Assembly (NCBI GenBank): GCA_002309885.1
Contig: DBYP01000015.1
Span: 1 to 53,650, forward strand
Direction of reading: 5' to 3'
DNA from: Verrucomicrobia bacterium UBA1183
GTDB lineage: Bacteria > Verrucomicrobiota > Verrucomicrobiia > Opitutales > UBA9783
Length of the DNA stretch: 53,650 nt
The translations under genes were made by a program, and so were the position numbers. This document shows positions 8,611 to 16,582 of the stretch, piece after piece (position 1 is the first letter of the stretch; each line of letters starts with the position of its first letter). A model generated the notes under the pieces. That model had not been told where the DNA came from, ran no database searches, and was given only the letters and a program-made list of their open reading frames with translations.

Positions 8611-10479
8611 ATGCGCAGGTTGTTTAGAAGTGTCTTTCGTTTATGGCGTGAAACAAAGTTGGAAGTTTTGCCTATTTCGAAGGATATTTTGCATTACCGT
8701 TCGGAATATCTGCTTTCTGATATTTTTTCAGGTTTAAACGTGGCGCTGTTGGTCTTCCCTCAGGCGATGGTATACGCGTTATTAGCTGGTTTGCCGGTGG
8801 AATATGGATTGTATGGGGCCATTGTTGCAACCATGATATCTGCTTTATTTTCTGGTTCTTCGGTACTAAATTTAGGTCCCACAAATTCGACAGCGGTTGT
8901 TATGTTAAGTGCCTTGACAGCTTGCGGTGTTCCCTGGGAAAAATTTCCAGAAGTTTTACCGGTCGTTTTGGTGATGACCGGTGTTTTTTTGCTGATCAGT
9001 GCATGCTTGAATATATCCTCGCTGGTGCAATATGTATCTAAAAGTGTTATCTTGGGTTACATGACAGCGGTCATTATCATTATGATTATCAATCAGCTGC
9101 ATACCGCACTAGGCTTCAATTTACACGTGGTGCAGGATGGTGCGATAACCTCGTGGGATATGCTTAAAGCGACGTTCATAGGATTAAAGGATATCGATCT
9201 CAATTCGCTATTCATCTGCGTTATCGTGATAGCTTTGTTTTTCTTTTGGAAAAAATGCTTCCCAAAGATGCCTGTGATTGCCATGACAATATTTTCCCTG
9301 GCTTTGCTTTCTTATTTTTTGATGACCTTCTTCCACTTTTCGATACAAACCTTGGATAATGTTTACGTGTCTTCTTGGAAGGCGACCTTGAACGGTTTTA
9401 CGATGGATAACGTGAATACGTTTGCAAGTACGGCGTTTGCTCTGAGCTTTATTTGTTTGATTGATGGAACGACTATTTTGAAAGCCTTGGCAGCGCGTAT
9501 GGGGGTAAGACCTAACATCAATCAGATGGTTTTTGGTGTCGGCTTAGCCAATATGGCGTGTGGTATTTGTTCAGGAATGCCAGCATCCGGATCTTTGGTG
9601 CGTTCTTCCGCGAATTATATCAGCGGTGCAAGAACTTCGTTAGCTAGCTTTTTTTGCGGGATTTTTTGCTTGCTGGGAATCGTTTGCTTTGGAGCTTTTT
9701 TCAGATTTGTTCCCAAATCCGGCTTAGCAATGGTGGTTATTTTGTTGGGAATTGGACTTTTTGAAAAGGAATCTTTAAGAATCATTTTGAAATCCGGATC
9801 GGTGGATATGTGCGTGTTCTGGGTGACCGTCATAAGTTCGTTCATTTTCCCACTGAATATATCGATATTTTTGGGCATATTGCTTTCGGTAGCTTTATTC
9901 CTAAAGCAGGCGGCCGTTCCTGAGTTTTGCGAATATACATGCGAGGGCGATGAGTTGTTCCAAACCGACATGGGAACGGGTAATCAACAATCGGAACTGT
10001 CCATCATTCACGTGGAAGGTAATTTGTTCTTTGCTTCTGCGGAATTGTTTCTGGATCAAATCCGTGAAATTTGCCAGCGCCCGCAATTAAAGGTGATTAT
10101 TTTAAAGTTGCGCAATGCGTTCTATATCGATGGCACCTGCTTGTTGGCATTAAAAGAATTGTTGCTGTACATGGGACTACACGGCAGAAAGCTGATCCTA
10201 AGTGAGGTCGGACCCTATGCCATGAAAACGTTGAAGCAATCCGGCTTGTACGACATTATTGGCGGAGATAATATTTTTAAAGATAACCCAAAGGCATTGA
10301 ATCAATCAACTTCAGATGCCATGAAAAAAGCACGATCGCTGATAGGTAAAGAAGATGTCGTTGTTCGCATTATTACGAAAAAAGAGCCGGTTCATTATAG
10401 TGTTCGGAATCGTTTGCGATCGCTGATGGCTCCGTTGCAAAGAAAGTTTAAAGACATAAAGAATGCGACATCCAAATGA
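8611..10479 (+). CDS. SulP-family anion transporter with STAS domain
   Basis: A 622-residue inner-membrane SLC26/SulP permease. The N-terminal half has many hydrophobic segments (roughly 50-450) and the family signature near GLNVALLVFPQAMVYALLAGLPVEYGLYGA, followed by LNLGPTNSTAVV. A cytoplasmic STAS domain follows (about 455-560: LSIIHVEGNLFFASAELF, KVIILKLRNAFYIDGTCL). A 60-residue basic tail ends the protein. Members carry sulfate, bicarbonate, nitrate or dicarboxylates; the substrate cannot be read from sequence. It probably starts a transcription unit after the 90-bp spacer, which holds AAGGGG 13 bases upstream. It overlaps tilS by four bases. Confidence 0.93.
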   Translation: MRRLFRSVFRLWRETKLEVLPISKDILHYRSEYLLSDIFSGLNVALLVFPQAMVYALLAGLPVEYGLYGAIVATMISALFSGSSVLNLGPTNSTAVVMLSALTACGVPWEKFPEVLPVVLVMTGVFLLISACLNISSLVQYVSKSVILGYMTAVIIIMIINQLHTALGFNLHVVQDGAITSWDMLKATFIGLKDIDLNSLFICVIVIALFFFWKKCFPKMPVIAMTIFSLALLSYFLMTFFHFSIQTLDNVYVSSWKATLNGFTMDNVNTFASTAFALSFICLIDGTTILKALAARMGVRPNINQMVFGVGLANMACGICSGMPASGSLVRSSANYISGARTSLASFFCGIFCLLGIVCFGAFFRFVPKSGLAMVVILLGIGLFEKESLRIILKSGSVDMCVFWVTVISSFIFPLNISIFLGILLSVALFLKQAAVPEFCEYTCEGDELFQTDMGTGNQQSELSIIHVEGNLFFASAELFLDQIREICQRPQLKVIILKLRNAFYIDGTCLLALKELLLYMGLHGRKLILSEVGPYAMKTLKQSGLYDIIGGDNIFKDNPKALNQSTSDAMKKARSLIGKEDVVVRIITKKEPVHYSVRNRLRSLMAPLQRKFKDIKNATSK

Positions 10480-11870
10480 GCTTCGAGAACGTAATTGATC
10501 GTTTATTGCCCTGGAATCGTGTGGATTCTGCTATTAAGAAACTTGTAGAAGCTACACCGGGGCCTTTGTGTATTGCGTGTTCAGGTGGGCCGGATTCCAT
10601 GGCTTTGTTGCTGCTTGTACGGCATTATTGGAAGGGTAGGGCGTGTATCCTGCTACACTACAATCATGGTATTCGGAAAGCTTCCGAAACGGAGGAATCT
10701 GAGTTGCGGCGTTTTGCGGAACAACAAAATATAAAGATTGAGGTAGGGCATCGTCCGGGAAACGTTGGGAAAACCGAAGGTGAACTGAGAGAGGCGCGTT
10801 ATGCTTTTTTTCGAAAAATGATGCGCTTGCATGGCGCTTCGCTTCTGTTTTTAGGGCACCATCAAGACGATCTGTTTGAAACCGTCCTTATGCGTTTGGT
10901 ACGAGGTTCTAGCTTAGATGGGTTGGTTGCGCCACGGGCTATTCATAAAATGCCACATTATATCAAAGTTCGTCCGTTATTAAATTTTTCAAAAAAGGAA
11001 TTGTTGGCTGTTTGTGATGGCTTGGGAATACCGTATTTTACAGATAGCACCAATGATTCTGATGATTATTTGCGCAACCGAGTTCGGCATCATATTTTAG
11101 GTAAATTTGATTCTGTTTTCCAAGGAATCAATTGGCGCAAAGGGTTCGCCGAGACATGTAGTATTTTAGCCATGCACCGCGATTTTTTAAAAACGCAACA
11201 AGCACGTTTTTTAGCAGAAAATAAATTAAGTGCTTCGACCGGTGCATGTGAATTTTACTGCGAGTGCGCACTACCACAAAAAAGAATTTTGTTAGAAAAA
11301 TGGCTCGAAAAACAAAATCTAAATGTGCGTTTTGAGCTCATGGAGCAAATTTGGAATAAATGGAATTCAGGTGAGGATTTTACCGTCAATTTGGATGCAG
11401 CGTGCCATTTGAAATGTGAAAACGGACGCTTGAACCTTATAAAAACGGACGCTGCGCATAACCCTTCTTTCCAATTATCTTGGCAACATGGAACCGTTTT
11501 TATGCCTAATGGCTATACGTTGGAGATAAAACAAGAACCCTTTTCTCAAGCTTTGTATGAAAAGCTTATTGCCAAGCAGTGGGATCAATCTTGTGCGTTT
11601 GTGGGCGATGCAGAACGGCTTCAATTTCCGCTGTGGGTGCGCGATTGGCGACCAGGCGATGCCTATTGCCCTTTGGGGAAAGCGCATACAAAAAAGGTAA
11701 AAGAGCTGTTTTTAGCGCAGGGCATAACGGGGGCGCGGAAGCATCAACTTCCGGTAATCTGTGATAGGAACGGTGCGATTGCTTGGATTCCCGGTTTGCC
11801 GCCTGCGGATGAGTTTAAAGTGACGGGTGAAACAAAAATGTGCATTTTTTTGTTTTATCGAAAGGCATAA
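10476..11870 (+). CDS. tilS: tRNA(Ile)-lysidine synthase
   Basis: A 464-residue N-type ATP pyrophosphatase that attaches lysine to C34 of the tRNA-Ile reading AUA, which changes both amino acid and codon identity; the activity is essential. The P-loop SGGPDS is at 36-41. LHYNHGIR, EGELREARYAFF, LGHHQDDLFETVLMRLVRGSSLDGL and TDSTNDSDDYLRNRVRHHI are all diagnostic of TilS. The C-terminal TilS_C domain includes RDWRPGDAYCPLG and KVKELFLAQGI. It is full length and coupled to sulP by ATGA. A probable promoter for ftsH overlaps or follows its stop, so the unit likely ends here. Confidence 0.96.
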   Translation: MSFENVIDRLLPWNRVDSAIKKLVEATPGPLCIACSGGPDSMALLLLVRHYWKGRACILLHYNHGIRKASETEESELRRFAEQQNIKIEVGHRPGNVGKTEGELREARYAFFRKMMRLHGASLLFLGHHQDDLFETVLMRLVRGSSLDGLVAPRAIHKMPHYIKVRPLLNFSKKELLAVCDGLGIPYFTDSTNDSDDYLRNRVRHHILGKFDSVFQGINWRKGFAETCSILAMHRDFLKTQQARFLAENKLSASTGACEFYCECALPQKRILLEKWLEKQNLNVRFELMEQIWNKWNSGEDFTVNLDAACHLKCENGRLNLIKTDAAHNPSFQLSWQHGTVFMPNGYTLEIKQEPFSQALYEKLIAKQWDQSCAFVGDAERLQFPLWVRDWRPGDAYCPLGKAHTKKVKELFLAQGITGARKHQLPVICDRNGAIAWIPGLPPADEFKVTGETKMCIFLFYRKA

Positions 11871-11874
11871 TCTG

Positions 11875-11880
11875 TATAAT
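11875..11880 (+). promoter_or_regulatory. Possible -10 box (TATAAT) before ftsH
   Basis: A consensus TATAAT lies 22 bases before the ftsH ATG, just after the tilS stop. A T-rich stretch around 11850 could supply a weak -35. ftsH is the head of a new unit, which fits. Support is a single hexamer. Confidence 0.4.
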
Positions 11881-11901
11881 ATATTTTTGGGTTTATAAAA
11901 G

Positions 11902-14010
11902 ATGACAAAAAAGGAAAATAAGGAAAACAAACAAGACCAAAAAAAGGCAAAGCTACCTGCCAAGCCGCGTGGCATAAAATCGAGAAGTTTTTTGGTTTGG
12001 GGATCTTTGTTATTGATACTTTTGATGCTGAATTCGTTGGCGTTAACACCCGATGGTCGTTTGAAACTGACCATAAATCAAGTGTTTGCCATGGCGCGCG
12101 AGGGTTTGGTTAAATCCGCCGAAATTCAATCGGATGCTTCGGGAGGGCCTCAATGGTACGTTATTAAAGGGGTTCTCCGCAAAGATAGTCAAAAAATTTA
12201 CAAAATTCTGCAGCAAGATTCCAACAGCATTTGGTCGCATCAGACCGGTTTGCAGACGACTAAATCAGCGCAAACCCTTCCATTGCATTTTGAATCGGTG
12301 GGACGGTTGACGGATTCGCGCTATAACGAATTGGTGGAAGGAAATTTTGGTTTTCAGATAAAAGAGCGACCGGCAAGTACGCTGCTGTCTTCGATATTTC
12401 TCAATTTGTTGCCTTTTATTTTTGTGTTCGGATTCCTCTATTTCATGTTCGCACGCCAACTTAGAATGGCGGGTAAAGGTGCGATGAATTTCGGGAAGAG
12501 TCGTGCTCGGATGCTACAGGAGGATAACAAGAAGGTAACGTTTAAAGACGTTGCCGGCTGCGATGAGGCCAAGGAAGAAGTTAAAGAGATTGTGGATTTC
12601 CTCAAAGATCCGCAAAAATTTCAAGACATCGGTGGTCGAATTCCTAAAGGTTGTTTGATGGTGGGATCGCCAGGAACGGGTAAGACTTTGTTGGCTAAAG
12701 CCATAGCCGGTGAAGCGGATGTTCCATTTTTCAGTGTCAGTGGATCGGATTTCGTTGAAATGTTCGTTGGTGTTGGAGCTTCCCGTGTGCGTGATATGTT
12801 CGAACAAGCAAAGCAAAACGCGCCTTGTTTGGTATTTATTGACGAAATTGATGCGGTGGGTCGTAAGCGCGGTGCGGGTCTTGGTGGCGGCAATGATGAA
12901 CGCGAGCAGACCTTGAATGCCATGTTGGTTGAGATGGATGGTTTTGAAGCGCGCGAGGGTATCATTATTGTCGCTGCGACCAATCGGCCGGATGTGTTGG
13001 ATAATGCCTTGTTGCGTCCTGGACGTTTTGATCGACAAATTGTTTTAGATCTTCCCGATGTCCATGGACGTGAAGATATTTTAAAGATTCACGCGAAGAA
13101 GATTAAGCTTCATAAAAGTGTCGATTTGAGTTTGGTTGCGCGGAATACTGCCGGGTATTCAGGTGCAGATTTAGAGAATTTACTGAATGAAGCGGCACTT
13201 TTGGCGGCGCGGCAATCCAAGAAAATGGTTGAGCCGATCGATATCGATGAAGCGCGTGATAAGATTTCCTTCGGTCGTGAACGTAAGCGTCTCATGGATG
13301 ATAAGGATAAAAAGATTACCGCTTACCATGAGGCGGGGCACGCAATTGTTCAAGCGGTTGTGGATGACGGTTTGATGCCAATTCATAAGGTTACGATTAT
13401 TCCTCGCGGGCAGAGCTTGGGTAGCACCATGATGGCGCCTTCAAAGGATATTCTGAATTATTCTAAGCATTTTGCCCAAAATCAGATCTGTTGCGCTATG
13501 GGCGGAAGAATTGCCGAAGAGATGACGTTCCAAGAGCAGACCAGCGGTGCTTCGGCAGATATCAAAGCTGCGACAAAAATGGCACGGCGAATGGTTTGCG
13601 ATTGGGGTATGAGCTCTTTGGGGCCGGTATGCTTTGGGGAAAACCAAGAGCACATTTTCTTGGGTAAAGAAATTGCTCGCGAACAGAATTACAGCGAACG
13701 TACCGCTCAGCAGATCGATGATACCATTCTGTCGATTGTAAAAGAACAATACGAACGAGCGCGTAAGATTCTGGAAGAGAAGAAAGAGGCGCTGGAAACC
13801 TTGGCACAAGCTTTGTTGAAATACGAAACGCTCGATGGTAAGCACGTATATGAAATTGTGGAGAAGGGTGAAATCGTATCTGAAGTTGTGACACGTCCTG
13901 CTGCCAAAGAAGAAAAGGACTCTGAAGATATCGCCAAAAAAGATGTGGAAAAGCCATCCGATGCGCCTGCTTCAGAGCCGATGCAAGATCAGGAAACGCA
14001 ACATGAATAA
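11902..14010 (+). CDS. ftsH: FtsH, membrane AAA+ zinc metalloprotease
   Basis: A 702-residue membrane-anchored protease that degrades misfolded membrane proteins and regulatory targets. It has a lysine-rich N-terminus, TM1 at about 29-48, a periplasmic domain, TM2 at about 163-185, an AAA domain with GSPGTGKT (255-262) and LVFIDEIDAVGR, the second region of homology NRPDVLDNALLRPGRFDRQ, and the zinc site HEAGH (476-480) with the third ligand Asp in SADIKAAT. The charged C-terminal tail (about 665-702) is longer than average. The last bases overlap def, which begins inside the ftsH stop region. FtsH commonly controls LpxC turnover; here it is co-directional with an LPS acyltransferase. Confidence 0.97.
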   Translation: MTKKENKENKQDQKKAKLPAKPRGIKSRSFLVWGSLLLILLMLNSLALTPDGRLKLTINQVFAMAREGLVKSAEIQSDASGGPQWYVIKGVLRKDSQKIYKILQQDSNSIWSHQTGLQTTKSAQTLPLHFESVGRLTDSRYNELVEGNFGFQIKERPASTLLSSIFLNLLPFIFVFGFLYFMFARQLRMAGKGAMNFGKSRARMLQEDNKKVTFKDVAGCDEAKEEVKEIVDFLKDPQKFQDIGGRIPKGCLMVGSPGTGKTLLAKAIAGEADVPFFSVSGSDFVEMFVGVGASRVRDMFEQAKQNAPCLVFIDEIDAVGRKRGAGLGGGNDEREQTLNAMLVEMDGFEAREGIIIVAATNRPDVLDNALLRPGRFDRQIVLDLPDVHGREDILKIHAKKIKLHKSVDLSLVARNTAGYSGADLENLLNEAALLAARQSKKMVEPIDIDEARDKISFGRERKRLMDDKDKKITAYHEAGHAIVQAVVDDGLMPIHKVTIIPRGQSLGSTMMAPSKDILNYSKHFAQNQICCAMGGRIAEEMTFQEQTSGASADIKAATKMARRMVCDWGMSSLGPVCFGENQEHIFLGKEIAREQNYSERTAQQIDDTILSIVKEQYERARKILEEKKEALETLAQALLKYETLDGKHVYEIVEKGEIVSEVVTRPAAKEEKDSEDIAKKDVEKPSDAPASEPMQDQETQHE

Positions 14011-14599
14011 TCAAAACAAACCTGCGGTTATTTGCACGTTTGGAGCGCCGGTTTTACGCGCCAAGACACGCCCGGTGACGGAGTTCAATCAGCATTTAGA
14101 GGCTATGGCAGAGGACATGCTGCAGCGGATGTACATCGCGAATGGCATTGGTTTGGCGGCACCCCAAATTGGAGAATCGCTACAGTTGTTGGTCATTGAT
14201 TTGCAGCAAGACAATACGTCGGAAACGGTAACGCTGGATGGTAGAGTTTTGCCGATAAATCTTATTCAGCCTTTTTATTGCGCCAATCCAAGTTTTGAAC
14301 CAGTAAACGATGTGCAGGTGGTGGATAATGAAGGTTGCTTGTCGTTGCCTGATGTTCGCGGTAATGTTAAACGCTATTACGAAATTGTCCTAAAATACCA
14401 AGATTTGCAAGGCATTCCGCATTTTATGCAATGTAGGGATTTGTTCGCTCGATGCGTACAACATGAATGCGATCACCTGCGAGGTATTCTGTTTATCGAT
14501 CGTTTATCGAAGACGGAGCGTCGCGAAAATCAAGCGCTATTGAATGAAATAAAATCTTTAGGTGGCTCTTTTGCTTATACCGAAGAAGATGGTGATTAA
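14003..14599 (+). CDS. def: Peptide deformylase
   Basis: A 198-residue metalloenzyme removing the formyl group from nascent N-terminal methionine. All three motifs are present: GIGLAAPQIG (48-57), EGCLSLP with the metal-binding Cys, and QHECDHLRG with both metal-binding His and the catalytic Glu. I start it at the ATG at 14003, overlapping the last eight bases of ftsH; the longer open frame upstream has no family similarity. An insertion of about 10 residues between the first two motifs (LDGRVLPINLIQPF) is slightly long but ordinary for type I variants. It is followed after two bases by the LPS acyltransferase fusion. Confidence 0.96.
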   Translation: MNNQNKPAVICTFGAPVLRAKTRPVTEFNQHLEAMAEDMLQRMYIANGIGLAAPQIGESLQLLVIDLQQDNTSETVTLDGRVLPINLIQPFYCANPSFEPVNDVQVVDNEGCLSLPDVRGNVKRYYEIVLKYQDLQGIPHFMQCRDLFARCVQHECDHLRGILFIDRLSKTERRENQALLNEIKSLGGSFAYTEEDGD

Positions 14600-14601
14600 A
14601 T

Positions 14602-16452
14602 ATGGGGAAATTGCTGAATATTACCGCTAAAATTCTAAATTGCATCCCTGAATTTTTGGCGAAATGGTTCTGTACGTTTTGCGGTTACCTACTCTATGGG
14701 TTTTTAATTCCTCGCCGTTATATTGTTTTAAATAATTTGCACACGGTTTTCCCTAATAAAAGCCAAAAATGGTGTCGGAAATTGGCGCGCATCAATTGTT
14801 CCCGATGGGCAGAAACCGTTTGGTTGTTCTTAACCGGATCCGTTTGGGATAAAGCAAAGATACGGCAACATTTTTCCGTAAGTCCAGCCCTGCGCAAGTG
14901 GATTGCATCGTTTGAACGTACGAAAAAATCGGCCGTTGTTCTGGTTCCACACCTGAATTTAATGGAAACGATGACCTGGATACCGGCATTTTTTGAACAT
15001 TTTCCAGATACCGGCGTTGTGTATCGTCCATTTCGCTCAAAATGGTTTGAGAATTGGATTCGAGCGACGCGCGAACGTTTTGGATTGCAATTGATTTCAC
15101 GAAAACGGGGCGTAATGCCATTGGAAAAAGTTCTTAAAAACAACGGTATTGTCGGCATTCTTTTCGATCAATCTGCAGGCGAACCTGGTTGCTTGACCAC
15201 ATTTTTTAACCGCTTAGCTTCCTGCACGGATCTTCCTGGACGATTGGTGGAAAAGTATGGTTCGGAAGTGGTTGCTATTTACTTAAAGCGTACCGGATTT
15301 TTGCGTGGAGAATTGTGCATGGAAGAAATTCCCTGCCAAAAGGAAACCTTGAGCGTTACGTTGGAAGCCAATCGTTGGTTGGAAACGCACTTGCAAAATG
15401 ATTCCGTATTTTACGAAAATTGGTTGTGGTTGCATCGTCGCTGGAAAATACAACATTGGCCTACACGTCGCTTCAATATTGCTCAAAAACGTAATTTGTT
15501 GAGCGAAACTTGTGCCTATTTCAATTGGTCTCAATTACCACGTAAAACCGAGGTTTGGGTTCGTATGCCAGATCGTTTGTCGGATATAATAGCTGTACTG
15601 CCATTGTTAAAACTTTTGCGAAAAGCGCGTCCTGACTTTTATTTACATTTGTTATGTCACAAAGCTTTTGCGCCTTGGCTACAACGTCATGCCTCAGTTG
15701 ATGTGATTCATACCTTGCCTTGTCGATCCGGATGGGGCTATTTTAAACATTTTTTCGCGATTCGGAAATCTTTTCCCGAAGTTTGGATCAATTTTGCCGA
15801 TTCTTTTAAGAGCGATATGGAAGCCTATTTATCCGGTACAAAGCAGCGTTTCGGAATGCGGAAGCATCGTTGGCGTTTTTTATTAAACCATGTCTTTAAA
15901 ATAAGTACAAATCCGCAGGAAAGTTTGACCGCTTCGGGCTACAAGTTTCTTCAGGCTTTTGGCTTAAAAGAGTTGCTTGAACCCCCAAAGATTTCGAGAA
16001 AACGCGCAAAAGAAGTAAAAGCATTCGGTTGCATTATAAAAGCACTTCCGCATAAAATGAATTCTTTAACGAACGCCTTTTGGAAGCAACTTATTGCGTC
16101 GATATTAGAAAAATTCCCAGAAGCTCATTGTGTTTTATGGGAAGAACAGAAGGAAGAGCTTATAGATGTACAAATACGCTTGGATTTACCCAGGGATCGT
16201 GTTAGCATCTTGAAAGAACCGACCTTATTGCAAGCTGAAGCTGCCCTAGATACGCTGAATTTTGTGATAACCGATGATAAAGACGCTATGTGTTTGTCCA
16301 ATTACCTCGGTATTACAACATTTTTCATTGGAGATACCCATCTTTGTGAAACAACACTTCAAGAGTTGGTCAATGCTCACGCTATCACGTTAACAACACA
16401 GAACGTTGAATCTGCAAATTCCGTTTTTGAGCGAATAGTGGGTGTGGTGTAA
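14602..16452 (+). CDS. LpxL/HtrB-type lipid A acyltransferase fused to a GT9 heptosyltransferase-like domain
   Basis: A 616-residue two-domain protein. Residues 1-300 are a LpxL/LpxM-type acyltransferase: an N-terminal membrane helix, the catalytic H-x4-E (HLNLME, 117-122), VYRPFRSKWFENWIRATRERFG and GILFDQSAGEPG. These enzymes add secondary acyl chains to Kdo2-lipid A at the inner membrane. Residues about 315-616 look like a GT9 (ADP-heptose:LPS heptosyltransferase) domain: VWVRMPDRLSDIIAVLPLLKLLRKARPDFYLHLLC matches the N-terminal Rossmann part (usually RxxxLGDxxxxxP), and a late FVITDDKDAMCLSNYLGI the donor site. The junction near 300-315 has no stop or start. The donor motif is weaker than usual (no clear GxxxG), so the GT part may be divergent. 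It lies downstream of ftsH-def. Confidence 0.85.
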   Translation: MGKLLNITAKILNCIPEFLAKWFCTFCGYLLYGFLIPRRYIVLNNLHTVFPNKSQKWCRKLARINCSRWAETVWLFLTGSVWDKAKIRQHFSVSPALRKWIASFERTKKSAVVLVPHLNLMETMTWIPAFFEHFPDTGVVYRPFRSKWFENWIRATRERFGLQLISRKRGVMPLEKVLKNNGIVGILFDQSAGEPGCLTTFFNRLASCTDLPGRLVEKYGSEVVAIYLKRTGFLRGELCMEEIPCQKETLSVTLEANRWLETHLQNDSVFYENWLWLHRRWKIQHWPTRRFNIAQKRNLLSETCAYFNWSQLPRKTEVWVRMPDRLSDIIAVLPLLKLLRKARPDFYLHLLCHKAFAPWLQRHASVDVIHTLPCRSGWGYFKHFFAIRKSFPEVWINFADSFKSDMEAYLSGTKQRFGMRKHRWRFLLNHVFKISTNPQESLTASGYKFLQAFGLKELLEPPKISRKRAKEVKAFGCIIKALPHKMNSLTNAFWKQLIASILEKFPEAHCVLWEEQKEELIDVQIRLDLPRDRVSILKEPTLLQAEAALDTLNFVITDDKDAMCLSNYLGITTFFIGDTHLCETTLQELVNAHAITLTTQNVESANSVFERIVGVV

Positions 16453-16502
16453 GATGCCTTGGGCGTGTTTTTGTTTTTCGATTATCCTCTAACCTAAATC
16501 CA

Positions 16503-16526
16503 TTGCACTTCAAAGTTGAAGTTACA
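16503..16526. repeat. Solo terminal inverted repeat of the IS30-type element
   Basis: TTGCACTTCAAAGTTGAAGT followed by TACA matches the right end of the IS30-type element at 49812-49835 with one mismatch. No transposase sequence or second end is nearby. It lies 57 bp upstream of the LRR gene, so it is either a scar of excision or deletion, or an end now contributing to that gene's promoter region. The rest of the 16453-16582 gap is AT-rich with no gene. Confidence 0.85.
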
Positions 16527-16582
16527 AAAAAATGCAAAAACACTTTACATGTTATTAAATTTATATAAGTCTTTCTCTTATT

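Noticed and set aside
12514..13038. 174-residue minus-strand frame inside ftsH
   Set aside because: It lies wholly opposite conserved AAA motifs of ftsH and has no motif of its own.
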